Of a DNA stretch of 64,000 nucleotides, positions 18,101 to 34,984 are shown in pieces; the first letter of the stretch is position 1, and every line of letters starts with the position of its first letter. Position numbers and translations under genes: made by a program. The notes under the pieces were generated by a model, which saw nothing but the letters and a program-made list of their open reading frames with translations, searched no databases and was not told the origin of the DNA. The DNA is from Paenibacillus paeoniae. Its GTDB lineage: Bacteria; Bacillota; Bacilli; Paenibacillales; Paenibacillaceae. The DNA lies in contig NZ_QUBQ01000003.1 in assembly GCF_003388735.1 (NCBI RefSeq), positions 310,001-374,000 on the forward strand, given 5' to 3'.

Positions 18101-19498
18101 AATAGCTGGCTTATCGATGAGGACAATTACAGCTGTATGTGCAAGCTTGAGGTTGCTTATTTGGCGGGCAGATACCATGAAGCGCTTTATTGGTCGAGAA
18201 GGAGCAAGGAAAGCGAGCTGGCGGCGGATTGGGTGCGTATTCGGAAGCAGCGTACATATGAAGCGTTGACGCTGGCAGCCATGCACCCCGAAGCAGTCCC
18301 GGAGGAGCAAAAGCGTATTCGAAAGATACTGAGCGCGCAATTGCGAAGCATGAAAAAGTGGAAAGGCTTTCTCGGCATCGGCTCTTCGGCTTATCTGCTT
18401 ATGAAAGCGGAATGCGCTCGACTAGCTGGAAATCAGTTGAAGACGCTTCGCCTTTATCTCGATGCGATTAAGCAAGCCAGAATGGAGAAATACGGCTTGA
18501 TGGAGGGGATCGCCTGCGAACGGCTTGCGATATGTTATGAGCAGGATCTGATCAGCAATGGGGGAGCTATGATCGCCATGCTGGATGCAGGCACAGCTTA
18601 TTCGCTATGGGGTGTTACCTCCAAAGTGACGCAAATTCGAAGCGAGCATGCACATTTGTTAAGCGCTGGACCCAAGCTGTATGAAGTTGAAACGATCAGA
18701 CTGCAAAAGTATGAGGGGGAGTCCGTTCATCCTCGTTTGCCTCAGCAGGAAACCTTTAAGAAGCCGGAAGCATCTATGGGGGAAGAGGAGCTGCTGCAGC
18801 AACTCTTATATGGGTTCGGGGAGCTGCGGAAGGGGCAATGGGCGGAAAGTCTCTTGAATACGGCCATCCGTCAATCAGGCGCTGATCGTGGATTAATCTT
18901 ACGCAATGAGAAAGGACGCTTTGCAGTAGTCAGCTCGTTTCATAAGGAAGATAACGGATATGCAGAAAGTGTATTGCGTTATACGGTTGCGACTGATGAA
19001 CCAATCGTGATTCATGATGCGGTGCAGGGCTATTGGATGAGGGATGACGATATTGCTTTGAGGAAGCCCCGCTCCATTTTTTGCATGCCAGTCTCGGTCC
19101 CGGGTGAACCTTTCGGTTATTTTGTTTATCTGGAAAATAGTCATGTGCCTGGCGTATTTACCGAGCGTGACTTGAAAGTGCTTGAATGGATGGCTATACG
19201 CATGATTTATTTTAATCTGCTTGATGGGGAATCAAAGGATACTGCAACAATTGAGGAGCCTTCGCCGTTCGTTCGGAGTGGCGATCAAGGACACATGATA
19301 GAGTCATTGACCAAGCGGGAATTGGAAATTCTAGAAGCTATTTCTGAAGGATTGTCCAACAAAGACATCGCGGAGCTTCTTGGAATTACGGAAACGACGG
19401 TGAAGACGCATGTATCCAGAATTTTTGGCAAATTGGGGGTCAAGCGACGCGGGCAAGCCGTTGTGCGGGCGAATGAGCTTGATTTGATCCGAAAATAG
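15146..19498 (+). CDS. pseudokinase-AAA ATPase-TPR-GAF-LuxR transcriptional regulator
   Basis: This is a 1450-residue protein. Residues about 1-175 match the C-lobe of a Ser/Thr kinase (GNLNPGNI where HRDLKPxNI is expected, YRSPEQSGR, RSDLYTLGVILYELLSG). The glycine loop, catalytic Asp and DFG are absent, so this is a pseudokinase. An AAA-type ATPase follows with a Walker A GPEGSGKTAL near residue 230 and a Walker B LVIFIDNLE. A long helical TPR-like region and a GAF-like domain (near 1230-1370) come next. The C-terminal LuxR helix-turn-helix is LTKRELEILEAISEGLSNKDIAELL. The architecture implies ATP-dependent signal-integrating activation. It stands immediately upstream of the giant SLH protein gene, the likeliest target. 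Confidence 0.88.
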   Translation: MNRNDMMLKEYRSDTSIKGLDFIRLAVVLTEMVCREHHRTTVIGNLNPGNIRMLKGGKEARLTGSVGVQSAYRSPEQSGRLNHMPDNRSDLYTLGVILYELLSGQLPLQPDDGDWDTAHIFKAPLPLSDIRSEWSGPISSIVMKLLSKSPDYRYQSAYGLLDDLNQCLVMLEDDGKLVSFELGRLDQVRMYRQPEALYGREVDMTKLESGLVQASQGRQVIRWITGPEGSGKTALIHRLRANVVRQGGWFIEGQLIRDGTAVPYEPFIQALQVWLQQLWREPADVIERFREKLHSAFGQDASVIVSILPGMRQLFGSTAGQDHVPDAMKRKRMGELLPGLIGCLADSFPPLVIFIDNLECADSGTREVIGALAQQEMARGLLIIGAVRTDEWNTTHGGDSGEITSDPWHTVSSLSTYDERVDLQPLCFEDVRRYVADALYEGTPRLRMLASTLYYKTGGSPGMIAEMMDGWLQENRLSFDENQRQWVWDSEVLQQSYGSDMDYHLMKAGFAQLTVPAKRMLVMAAAIGRTFTLSLLAEACECTVNEAALMLRDAELGGMIGYEDNTEVEDTRGKSYLFLHHQLREIAYAFDREGNALRHLTIGRLLRRSQKEGGGHALLAAVDQLNLGAEAMSLQEREQLLELNLQVGHSALDEGQFVKSKHYGQAGLMLSEEEQVPQPGSLYVQLRLLTAWSEYMSGNTEQARQNLLDLKKRNHNLSLLERSKIWLPLIQIHTFAENDLAVQYGKEALEAYGWEYREGVSKLGVIKEVMRTQTVLYRKRSKLPLLPFNTDEEYLNLCKYMEYCFLPMLTHNAEALIELCARFIRYGIGRGMNGSLAMLICSYSLLMQRVLPSYAGVVPALDLEMIAAADDEDDSRVYRILLIVGMARQLDNPTEASVLLNKALRRSLEQGDKNFANVMFITCLITHNGNLQDITDLLTIFTEHLEPIASNKTLEIANISRRYLAALQGESSMEDFTAIPDDADQNSWLIDEDNYSCMCKLEVAYLAGRYHEALYWSRRSKESELAADWVRIRKQRTYEALTLAAMHPEAVPEEQKRIRKILSAQLRSMKKWKGFLGIGSSAYLLMKAECARLAGNQLKTLRLYLDAIKQARMEKYGLMEGIACERLAICYEQDLISNGGAMIAMLDAGTAYSLWGVTSKVTQIRSEHAHLLSAGPKLYEVETIRLQKYEGESVHPRLPQQETFKKPEASMGEEELLQQLLYGFGELRKGQWAESLLNTAIRQSGADRGLILRNEKGRFAVVSSFHKEDNGYAESVLRYTVATDEPIVIHDAVQGYWMRDDDIALRKPRSIFCMPVSVPGEPFGYFVYLENSHVPGVFTERDLKVLEWMAIRMIYFNLLDGESKDTATIEEPSPFVRSGDQGHMIESLTKRELEILEAISEGLSNKDIAELLGITETTVKTHVSRIFGKLGVKRRGQAVVRANELDLIRK

Positions 19499-19544
19499 AT
19501 GAAGCGCAGAAGTTTTTCTCAGACTACAACTTTAGTAGGACTAC

Positions 19545-19602
19545 ATCTCCTAGTATTCGATCTATGATGTTCTATAGTGTCGAATACTAGGAGATTTTTT
19601 TT
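19545..19602 (+). terminator. strong hairpin terminator or leader attenuator before the SLH gene
   Basis: A perfect 16-bp stem (ATCTCCTAGTATTCGA at 19545-19560 with its complement at 19580-19595) runs into eight T residues. It ends 17 bases before the ATG of the giant surface protein. It terminates the regulator transcript, but any promoter for the surface gene that lies upstream must also pass it. Confidence 0.85.
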
Positions 19603-19619
19603 GCTGAAGGGACGGATAG

Positions 19620-29702
<10,083 letters not shown>

Positions 29703-29740
29703 ACTATTCAGTCAACCGCCTAATTCCGCGAAAGCTAAAG

Positions 29741-29764
29741 CCGCCGCTGTTGGGCGGTTTTGTT
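29741..29764 (+). terminator. possible terminator after the SLH gene
   Basis: CCGCC (29741-29745) can pair with GGCGG (29753-29757), followed by TTTTGTT. A longer-loop alternative pairs AACCGCC (29714-29720) with GGCGGTT. Confidence 0.5.
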
Positions 29765-29871
29765 GTCGGTACGATTCAATCTACATACATAGATGAAAAT
29801 TTATGCATAAAAAGGTGAGGCCTGAACAAAATAAGTTGGGCAATTCAAACAAACTTTCAAGGAGGCAACAC

Positions 29872-30219
29872 ATGAACCAGTTTCAATCAGGCCAAACATC
29901 CAGTCAAGTGCAACAAATCGAAGGTATCGTACAGCAATTGATTCAACAAACGCAGCGGGCATCCGCACAGTATGAGCAGCTGTTAAAGCAAGAGCAGGAA
30001 AATGCTCAGCTGCTTCAGCAGATTGCTCAGCGCGAACAGCAAGCGGCGCAAATCATTCAAACGGCTTTACAAGGCCATCAGACGGCCGTGCAACAAATGC
30101 AGCATATTACTAGCCTATGCAACCAAATCTCACACTCAACCTCAACCGCTGGCAGCTATGTTGCGAGCACACAACAGCCATACACGAATTACAGTGGCTC
30201 CAGCTACTACCGGCAATAA
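29872..30219 (+). CDS. small Gln-rich coiled-coil protein
   Basis: 115 residues from ATG 29872, with AAGGAGG at 29859-29865. The earlier in-frame ATG at 29803 has no such site. Residues about 12-75 are almost all Gln, Glu, Ala, Leu and Ile in heptad-like spacing (VQQLIQQTQ, LLKQEQENAQLLQQIAQREQQ), which predicts a coiled coil. A Ser/Thr/Tyr-rich tail follows. No signal peptide is seen. The function is unknown, and spore-associated or matrix roles are only guesses. Confidence 0.75.
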   Translation: MNQFQSGQTSSQVQQIEGIVQQLIQQTQRASAQYEQLLKQEQENAQLLQQIAQREQQAAQIIQTALQGHQTAVQQMQHITSLCNQISHSTSTAGSYVASTQQPYTNYSGSSYYRQ

Positions 30220-30242
30220 GCTGAATTATTTGGCATGATTGT

Positions 30243-30271
30243 ACCCCCTGATTGCATCACAATCAGGGGGT
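30243..30271. terminator. shared hairpin between convergent genes
   Basis: The perfect 11-bp stem ACCCCCTGATT/AATCAGGGGGT with a 7-base loop lies between the coiled-coil gene and the convergent oxidoreductase gene. The flanking T run is weak. Confidence 0.65.
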
Positions 30272-30283
30272 TATTGCTTTGTG

Positions 30284-31831
30284 TTAATGCTGCTCAGAAA
30301 GAAGGGGGAGAGGTCTCTCTGCCGGCCCTTCCATGACTTCGCCAGTAATGGAGAATCTGGAGCCATGGCAAGGGCAATCCCATGTCCGATCTCCGTTATT
30401 CCATTCGACCTCACAGCCCATATGTGTGCATGTGGTATCAACGATGTAAAGCTTTCCTTCCTTGTCGCGGTAAGCACCGGCTCTTCGTCCATGTAAGGTG
30501 ACGGCTGCACCCTCATCCGGTTCCAGATCGTCAGGCTTGCGGTGAACCATCTCCAACTTGCCGCTGATGAGATGCTTGGCGACGTCGAAATTGTCGACGA
30601 CCAGGTTTTTGAGCGTTTTGACGGAGAGGGATCTGGATGGTGAGAACAGCTCTTCGTAGCGATTCTCTTTCTCTTGAATGAGATCACTGATGATCATAGC
30701 GGCTGCGGTGCCGGTGGTCATACCCCACTTTTGATAGCCGGTAGCGATATAAATATTCGACTTGGAATCAGCATCGGTAATACGACCGATATACGGAAGT
30801 TTATCGCCTGTAACCAGGTCTTGCGCCGACCATCGGTAGAGGATCTCTTCGGTCTTAAATTGGTTAGCGGCATATTCTTGCAAGGCTTCGTAGTGATTAA
30901 TGGTACATATGCCCTGGCCTGTCTTATGCTTCTGCCCGCCGATAATGAGGAGGGGTGAACCGTCTTCTGCAGTCGCGCTCCGAATAGAGCGCTTCGGATC
31001 CTCCGCGCTAATATACATGCCGCCAGGATAGTCGATATTGGATTTCACACCAAGCGCGTAAGAACGCTCCGCATGCATACGGGCAAAAAAGAACCCGAAT
31101 CCATCGTAAAACGGGAAGTGTGAGCAGATGGCAACATGCTTGCACGTGACGGCATGTCCATCGGCCGTACGCACAGTGGGCAACTGCCCTTTCTCAATAT
31201 CTATGGCAGTAGTTCCTTCGTACAGATGGCCTCCGGCTTCAGTGATCTGACGGACTAACGATTCTAAATAGCGTAGAGGATGGAATTGGGCTTGGTCATC
31301 CATCCTGATTGCTGCTCTCGATGAGATGGATGTTAAAGGAATGTGATCCACATATGCTGCAGGAATGCCGATTGACTCATAGGCGGTCATCTCTTTCTCC
31401 AGCTTGCGGATGTAATCTTCCGAGTTGGTGAACACATACGCATCCTGCCGCAGCAGGCTGCAGTCGATAGCGTGCTGATTAACGGTACGTTCAATAAACC
31501 GAAGCGCATCCTGATTCGCCTGGAAGTAAAGCGAGGCTTTCTCTATTCCTTCTTGATTAATTAGCTCGTCGTAGATCAGATCATGCTGTGCTGTTATTTT
31601 GGCTGTGGTATGGCCTGTTGTTCCATGAAGCAGCTTGCCGGCTTCCAGCAGAATGACGCTGAGGCCCTCTTTTGCCAGCAAATAAGCGGTTGTAATGCCG
31701 GAGATGCCTCCTCCAATGACAGCTACATCGGCTTCTGTATCATGCTGAAGCTTGGTGTAAGCGGGCAGTCCATTGAGAGATTGGAGCCAATAGGATTCCG
31801 GATAAGTCGGCAGCGGTGGCAATTTGGCCAT
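30284..31831 (-). CDS. FAD-dependent oxidoreductase with C-terminal Rieske domain (YhfW-like)
   Basis: About 515 residues from ATG 31831, which follows GGAAGGGGAT. The frame continues upstream to 31867 without support. The N-terminus has a DAO-type FAD-binding fold (ADVAVIGGGISGITTAYLL, VILLEAG). The C-terminus is a Rieske [2Fe-2S] domain with both ligand pairs, CTHMGC and CPCHGSRF. The layout and length match Bacillus YhfW, an uncharacterised FAD/Rieske oxidoreductase. The substrate is unknown. It lies downstream of the immA-linked gene on the same strand with 65 bases between, so partial read-through is possible. Confidence 0.9.
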   Translation of the reverse strand: MAKLPPLPTYPESYWLQSLNGLPAYTKLQHDTEADVAVIGGGISGITTAYLLAKEGLSVILLEAGKLLHGTTGHTTAKITAQHDLIYDELINQEGIEKASLYFQANQDALRFIERTVNQHAIDCSLLRQDAYVFTNSEDYIRKLEKEMTAYESIGIPAAYVDHIPLTSISSRAAIRMDDQAQFHPLRYLESLVRQITEAGGHLYEGTTAIDIEKGQLPTVRTADGHAVTCKHVAICSHFPFYDGFGFFFARMHAERSYALGVKSNIDYPGGMYISAEDPKRSIRSATAEDGSPLLIIGGQKHKTGQGICTINHYEALQEYAANQFKTEEILYRWSAQDLVTGDKLPYIGRITDADSKSNIYIATGYQKWGMTTGTAAAMIISDLIQEKENRYEELFSPSRSLSVKTLKNLVVDNFDVAKHLISGKLEMVHRKPDDLEPDEGAAVTLHGRRAGAYRDKEGKLYIVDTTCTHMGCEVEWNNGDRTWDCPCHGSRFSITGEVMEGPAERPLPLLSEQH

Positions 31832-31896
31832 CGTAATCCCCTTCCTGAAGTAAGGTGCTCCATACATTTCTTCCCTAAATCAGGCATTCTATTCGA

Positions 31897-32286
31897 CTAT
31901 GAACGATCCCATTGCAGCTGTTGGCGGATCTCGAATTGAAGCGTGTCTTCAATGTCGGAAATACGAAGCATCAGCCGCGAGAGATCGTGAAGCGAGAAAG
32001 GCTGCTCGGCTACGGCTGCAATTTGTTCGACGTAAGCTTGCAGCCTCGGAAGATGGATGCCGAATGTAGTTGAATCATCGACCTTGCGAACATAGACATG
32101 GTCGGGAACGGATAAGGCCATGCTGTCCATATCGCATTCATCGAACAGATATTGCTCGAAGGGAGCGTCTAAGCTCAGATATAATGTATGGCTCCAGTCA
32201 AGGGATTCTGTTCCGTCTAGCATGAACCATACAGGAACCAGCTGGCCCGTATCACCGTCCTGCTCGTAAAAAACAGCTTGTCTCAT
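31897..32286 (-). CDS. hypothetical protein co-transcribed with the ImmA-like protease
   Basis: 129 residues from ATG 32286, two bases after the ImmA-like stop codon, with AAAGGAG about 13 bases upstream. The longer open frame to 32661 lies inside the protease gene in another frame and looks non-coding. The sequence is acidic and soluble (FDECDMDSMALSVPDHVY, LRISDIEDTLQFEIRQQL). I do not recognise the family. Tight coupling suggests it works with the protease in controlling or protecting the tail locus. Confidence 0.7.
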   Translation of the reverse strand: MRQAVFYEQDGDTGQLVPVWFMLDGTESLDWSHTLYLSLDAPFEQYLFDECDMDSMALSVPDHVYVRKVDDSTTFGIHLPRLQAYVEQIAAVAEQPFSLHDLSRLMLRISDIEDTLQFEIRQQLQWDRS

Positions 32287-32288
32287 CG

Positions 32289-32915
32289 CTAATGGGTCGC
32301 TCCTTTCTTCATATAGGTCTGCTGTTGCAGTTGCCTCAGCAGCTTGGTTGTCGCTTCGGAATAACCCTGATCGCAAGGGGGTTGAGCGGCCAATCTGGCG
32401 CGCATATTGCGGTCCCTTCGTTCCTGGTTCACCCGTCTGGATATCCGTTCGAGCCTTGCTTGCGCAAAGGCGGCAGGCACGCCGAAGGCTTCGGCTATTT
32501 GGCGATAACAAGAGGGCTGCTGCGGGATAGCTGCTGCATCTTGAAGCATATGAACGGGCATGGCGCTGTATAGCTGAAACAATCCCGCCTGGGTCTCTTG
32601 CAAACTTACGAAAGAGGGGGGAAGCTCTCGCTGATTGCCAGCATGCATAGCGGGGTGACATAACTCATGGAAAAAAGCGAGACGCTGTTCATATCGATCC
32701 AGATGAATGTTCAAAAAAATTAAGCAGTCTCCATCTTCATCATAAAGTACTTTCGTCTCGCCTTCCGTATAAGCAATAAAGGCATCAAAAAGGGAAGCGA
32801 TATGATCCAAATCCTCCAAATCCCCGGGAACCAGTATGCCACCTTCTTTAAATTTGGCTTGAATCCACAGCTCCATAGCCGTAGGTCGATAGAGTTCGAA
32901 GTTCAGAAGCTCCAT
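32289..32915 (-). CDS. ImmA/IrrE-type zinc metallopeptidase (XkdA-like)
   Basis: This 208-residue protein starts at ATG after AAGGAGGAGC. The zinc-protease motif HELCH is visible in LAFFHELCHPAMHAG near residue 80. ImmA proteases cleave the partner Xre-type repressor ImmR in mobile elements, and PBSX encodes XkdA beside its Xre repressor. Here it lies downstream of an Xre gene on the same strand but behind a terminator, so the two can be expressed separately. Its role is probably derepression of the tail locus. The last third (about 135-208) is basic and unassigned. Confidence 0.85.
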   Translation of the reverse strand: MELLNFELYRPTAMELWIQAKFKEGGILVPGDLEDLDHIASLFDAFIAYTEGETKVLYDEDGDCLIFLNIHLDRYEQRLAFFHELCHPAMHAGNQRELPPSFVSLQETQAGLFQLYSAMPVHMLQDAAAIPQQPSCYRQIAEAFGVPAAFAQARLERISRRVNQERRDRNMRARLAAQPPCDQGYSEATTKLLRQLQQQTYMKKGATH

Positions 32916-32958
32916 GCGGCTCCTCCTTGAATGAGAATGTGTGTTCGCTTATTGGGCG

Positions 32959-32984
32959 AAAAATTAAACCCCTTGGGGTTTAAT
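32959..32984 (-). terminator. terminator between the xre and immA-like genes
   Basis: Read on the minus strand, ATTAAACCCC pairs with GGGGTTTAAT and is followed by five T residues. It separates the repressor transcript from the protease gene. Confidence 0.75.
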
Positions 32985-33032
32985 GACAAATGGCCATGCC
33001 GGCCAGCTAATCTATGTAGTTCAACCTATCAT

Positions 33033-33452
33033 TTATTCTTTTAAGGATTCTCGTTCCCTGCGACGTTTTTCCTTGAATGCCCGAAACATCTCCAGTTCAC
33101 GCTTCAAATGCTCGGCTTCTTCCTCATCCATTTCTTCTGGTGGGCCGCCTAAGTATGCAATATAGACGCCTGAATCCGGCTGGGTGTTTTGACCAACTGC
33201 AGTCTTCGACGCGGAAGAGAAGCTTGTATTTTGTAAAGATTTTGAATCGGGATTGTCGGAGAGATCCAGCAAATAATCGGCGTTCGTATGGAGCGCGTCT
33301 ACCAGAGCAGCCAACGTCTCATGCGGAGGTGCGCTGCGCCCTTGCTCATAGTTGCTGATTGCGGCCTTGGTCAGGTTAACTTTGTGCGCGAGCTGCTCTT
33401 GCGTAAGCTTACGAAGCTTTCTGCATTCTGTTAACCGATCGGCTCTAAACAC
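33033..33452 (-). CDS. xre: Xre-family repressor of the tail locus
   Basis: 139 residues from a GTG start with AAGGAGA about 8 bases upstream. Residues about 8-60 form a Cro/CI helix-turn-helix (LRKLTQEQLAHKVNLTKAAI, SNYEQGRSAPP). A linker and a highly charged C-terminal helix (MDEEEAEHLKRELEMFRAF, KEKRRRERE) follow and could mediate dimerisation or protease recognition. It is transcribed divergently from the sigma-like gene, across four matching operators. By position and family it corresponds to Xre of PBSX, which represses until DNA damage. Confidence 0.88.
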   Translation of the reverse strand: MFRADRLTECRKLRKLTQEQLAHKVNLTKAAISNYEQGRSAPPHETLAALVDALHTNADYLLDLSDNPDSKSLQNTSFSSASKTAVGQNTQPDSGVYIAYLGGPPEEMDEEEAEHLKRELEMFRAFKEKRRRERESLKE

Positions 33453-33522
33453 GATTATCTCTCCTTAATGGTTTTGCAAAGCAAAATTTGCTAAACACAA
33501 TTCTCTTTTTGGGTACAAGTAT

Positions 33523-33550
33523 ATTGTACTACAAATCGATAGAATTACAA
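33523..33550 (-). promoter_or_regulatory. xre promoter, overlapped by O1
   Basis: On the minus strand, TTGTAA (33550-33545) and TACAAT (33528-33523) are separated by 16 bases. The -10 is part of O1, which predicts autoregulation. The predicted leader of about 60 bases includes the palindrome TTTTGCAAAGCAAAA at 33472-33486. Confidence 0.55.
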
Positions 33551-33579
33551 GTGGAATACAAATTATATGTATTTCTATC

Positions 33580-33608
33580 TTGACATACAAGAATCTTGTA
33601 CCTAAAAT
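33580..33608 (+). promoter_or_regulatory. rightward promoter with operator in its spacer
   Basis: TTGACA (33580-33585) and TAAAAT (33603-33608) have the optimal 17-base spacer. Operator O3 occupies 15 of those 17 bases. It drives the sigma-like gene at 33652. Confidence 0.8.
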
Positions 33609-33651
33609 AAAGGCAGACAGTACAAGAATCTTGTACAGCGGAGGCGATGCA

Positions 33652-34149
33652 ATGATTAGCGGACAGGCAGCACTAGCTTATTTGACAAAACCTACGACGG
33701 AGGAAAAAAAGCAGGCACAACGCATGCTTAGGAAATATAGTGAGCTGAAAATGATTGTGGAAGACTACAAAGCACATGAAGAACTGCTCAGACAAACGAT
33801 CTATGGAAGCGAGATTACGCGACGACTGGATGGTGAGGAGCTCTATGCCAACAAGACCGTTAATGCGGTACAGCTTGCTCAGAATCAAAAGCGGGCTGCC
33901 GAGGAATGCGAACTCATTCGAAGCGCGATTGAGAGAGCGGTCTCGATGATTCCCGACGATGAGGCACGGCAGGCGATTACGCTGCGATATTTGCGAGGAC
34001 ATACGTATTCGGAAACACTCTATTATATGAAGCGGGGCGACAAAAGCTCCACCGTAGACCGGCGAATGAACGATGGAATGTTATCCGTAGCACATACGCT
34101 GAAGATGTGGGGACTGTTGAATTGGGATCTACATAGTGAGAGTGAGTGA
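33652..34149 (+). CDS. sigma-like late activator (Xpf/ArpU-type)
   Basis: 165 residues from ATG 33652, with CGGAGG at 33639-33644. The open frame upstream to 33580 overlaps the promoter. The N-terminal half is helical and charged. The C-terminal part resembles sigma region 4 or ArpU-type phage activators (SMIPDDEARQAITLRYLRG, YSETLYYMKRG, SSTVDRRMNDGMLSVAHTL). In PBSX the analogous Xpf switches on the late operon. Here the gene is directly under the operator-covered promoter, ends at its own terminator, and is followed by the tail operon. A late-activator role is inferred from position. Confidence 0.75.
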   Translation: MISGQAALAYLTKPTTEEKKQAQRMLRKYSELKMIVEDYKAHEELLRQTIYGSEITRRLDGEELYANKTVNAVQLAQNQKRAAEECELIRSAIERAVSMIPDDEARQAITLRYLRGHTYSETLYYMKRGDKSSTVDRRMNDGMLSVAHTLKMWGLLNWDLHSESE

Positions 34150-34170
34150 GGCAAAGCGTTACAAAGTGAG

Positions 34171-34203
34171 ATCGATATCTTCCGGGTATCGATTTTTTGT
34201 TTT
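34171..34203 (+). terminator. terminator after the sigma-like gene
   Basis: The stem ATCGATATC/GGTATCGAT (one G-U) with loop TTCCG is followed by TTTTTGTTT. The tail operon therefore needs its own promoter in 34204-34369. Confidence 0.8.
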
Positions 34204-34292
34204 CATATGCTCGGCTCTATTGGGGGCAAGTTGAGGGTAGATTGGGGAGCACACGGGGAAATTCCTATGATAAGCTTTAGTTGTCGAAAAAG

Positions 34293-34306
34293 CGAACAAA
34301 CGTTCC
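34293..34306. promoter_or_regulatory. consensus LexA/DinR (SOS) box ahead of the tail operon
   Basis: CGAACAAACGTTCC fits the Bacillus SOS box consensus CGAAC-RNRY-GTTYC at every position. It ends 63 bases before the first tail gene and 4 bases before a possible TTGAAA -35 element at 34311, whose -10 is poor. Confidence 0.65.
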
Positions 34307-34369
34307 TGTTTTGAAAAAGTTTCGGCAGCAACAATTGTAACGCATCGACAGAAAGGAGGGCCACGCACC

Positions 34370-34804
34370 ATGACCGTTACGGCAAATAGCGTCAGGGAAG
34401 ATATGCTCCATCTGTTAGCTAATCATTTTCCTCTGCTTACTGTCACAGGCGAAACTTCGCAGATAACGGTAAATCCGAGAACGATGCTGCTTGAGCTTAA
34501 AGCGATGTCTCAGACGGCGATGCTCGGCGGTTACAACAGCCGGGCGCATTCATTCGGCATTACTTACCCGGAGCCGGCAAGCTCGGATACTAGTATCGCG
34601 GAGCTGCATGATTTGGCAGAAGAATTGTATGAACTGTTTCAGCTAGTCGAGATTGGCGGTACACGATATCGCGTATCGGATCTGAAGCATGAAGTACGGG
34701 ATGGAAAGCTTCATTTCACCATGGGAATCACCATTCGAGTGAAGCGTGTGGAGCCGCAGGCGCCGAGAATGGGCGTTATTGAACAGAAGGCGGTGATGAA
34801 ATGA
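34370..34804 (+). CDS. putative tail terminator/completion protein
   Basis: 144 residues from ATG after AAAGGAGGG. It is a small mixed alpha/beta protein (LLANHFPLLTV, IAELHDLAEELYELFQLVEI, GTRYRVSDLKHEV, LHFTMGITIRVKRVE). Size, fold pattern and position just before the sheath gene fit the tail-terminator type proteins (DUF6838-like) of PBSX-like and myophage clusters, which cap the finished tube. It is the first gene of the late operon and overlaps the next gene by four bases (ATGA). Confidence 0.65.
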   Translation: MTVTANSVREDMLHLLANHFPLLTVTGETSQITVNPRTMLLELKAMSQTAMLGGYNSRAHSFGITYPEPASSDTSIAELHDLAEELYELFQLVEIGGTRYRVSDLKHEVRDGKLHFTMGITIRVKRVEPQAPRMGVIEQKAVMK

Positions 34805-34983
34805 ACGGCGAATCCGAAGAGATCGTGGAGCGAGCGTTCACGAAAGACCAATTGCTGCGAGCCAGAAGCTGGTCCGCACGGGAAAGAAATTTGCTGGACG
34901 CATTGCTTGAGAACGGGGAGACCTATTCCATTCCTCAAGTAAAGCAACTGGCGCAAACATTTATGAATAGGAGAGTGGAATAG
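34801..34983 (+). CDS. small hypothetical tail-operon protein
   Basis: 60 residues, starting at the ATG that overlaps the previous stop and ending one base before the sheath start. It is charged and helical (KDQLLRARSWSARERNLLDALLE, in part, then QVKQLAQTFMNRRVE). Tight spacing on both sides argues that it is translated. The family is not recognised. Confidence 0.65.
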   Translation: MNGESEEIVERAFTKDQLLRARSWSARERNLLDALLENGETYSIPQVKQLAQTFMNRRVE

Positions 34984-34984
34984 T

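Larger units (their letters stand above)
33514..33635. promoter_or_regulatory. array of four Xre-type operators
   Basis: Four 15-bp sites share TACAA-N5-TTGTA: O1 33514-33528 (TACAAGTATATTGTA), O2 33557-33571 (TACAAATTATATGTA, one mismatch), O3 33586-33600 and O4 33621-33635 (both TACAAGAATCTTGTA). O1 covers the -10 of the xre promoter. O3 fills the spacer of the rightward promoter. O4 sits between its start site and the ribosome binding site. Confidence 0.85.

Noticed and set aside
32287..32661. Upstream extension of the 129-residue gene
   Set aside because: It overlaps the ImmA-like gene in another frame and reads as non-coding; ATG 32286 with its upstream AAAGGAG is better.
34281..34288. 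TTGTCGAA, a match to the Spo0A box, next to the LexA box (also at 56183-56190)
   Set aside because: The same 8-mer appears several times inside coding sequence (near 6313, 8140, 37144 and 51966), about what chance allows, so it is not listed as a site.
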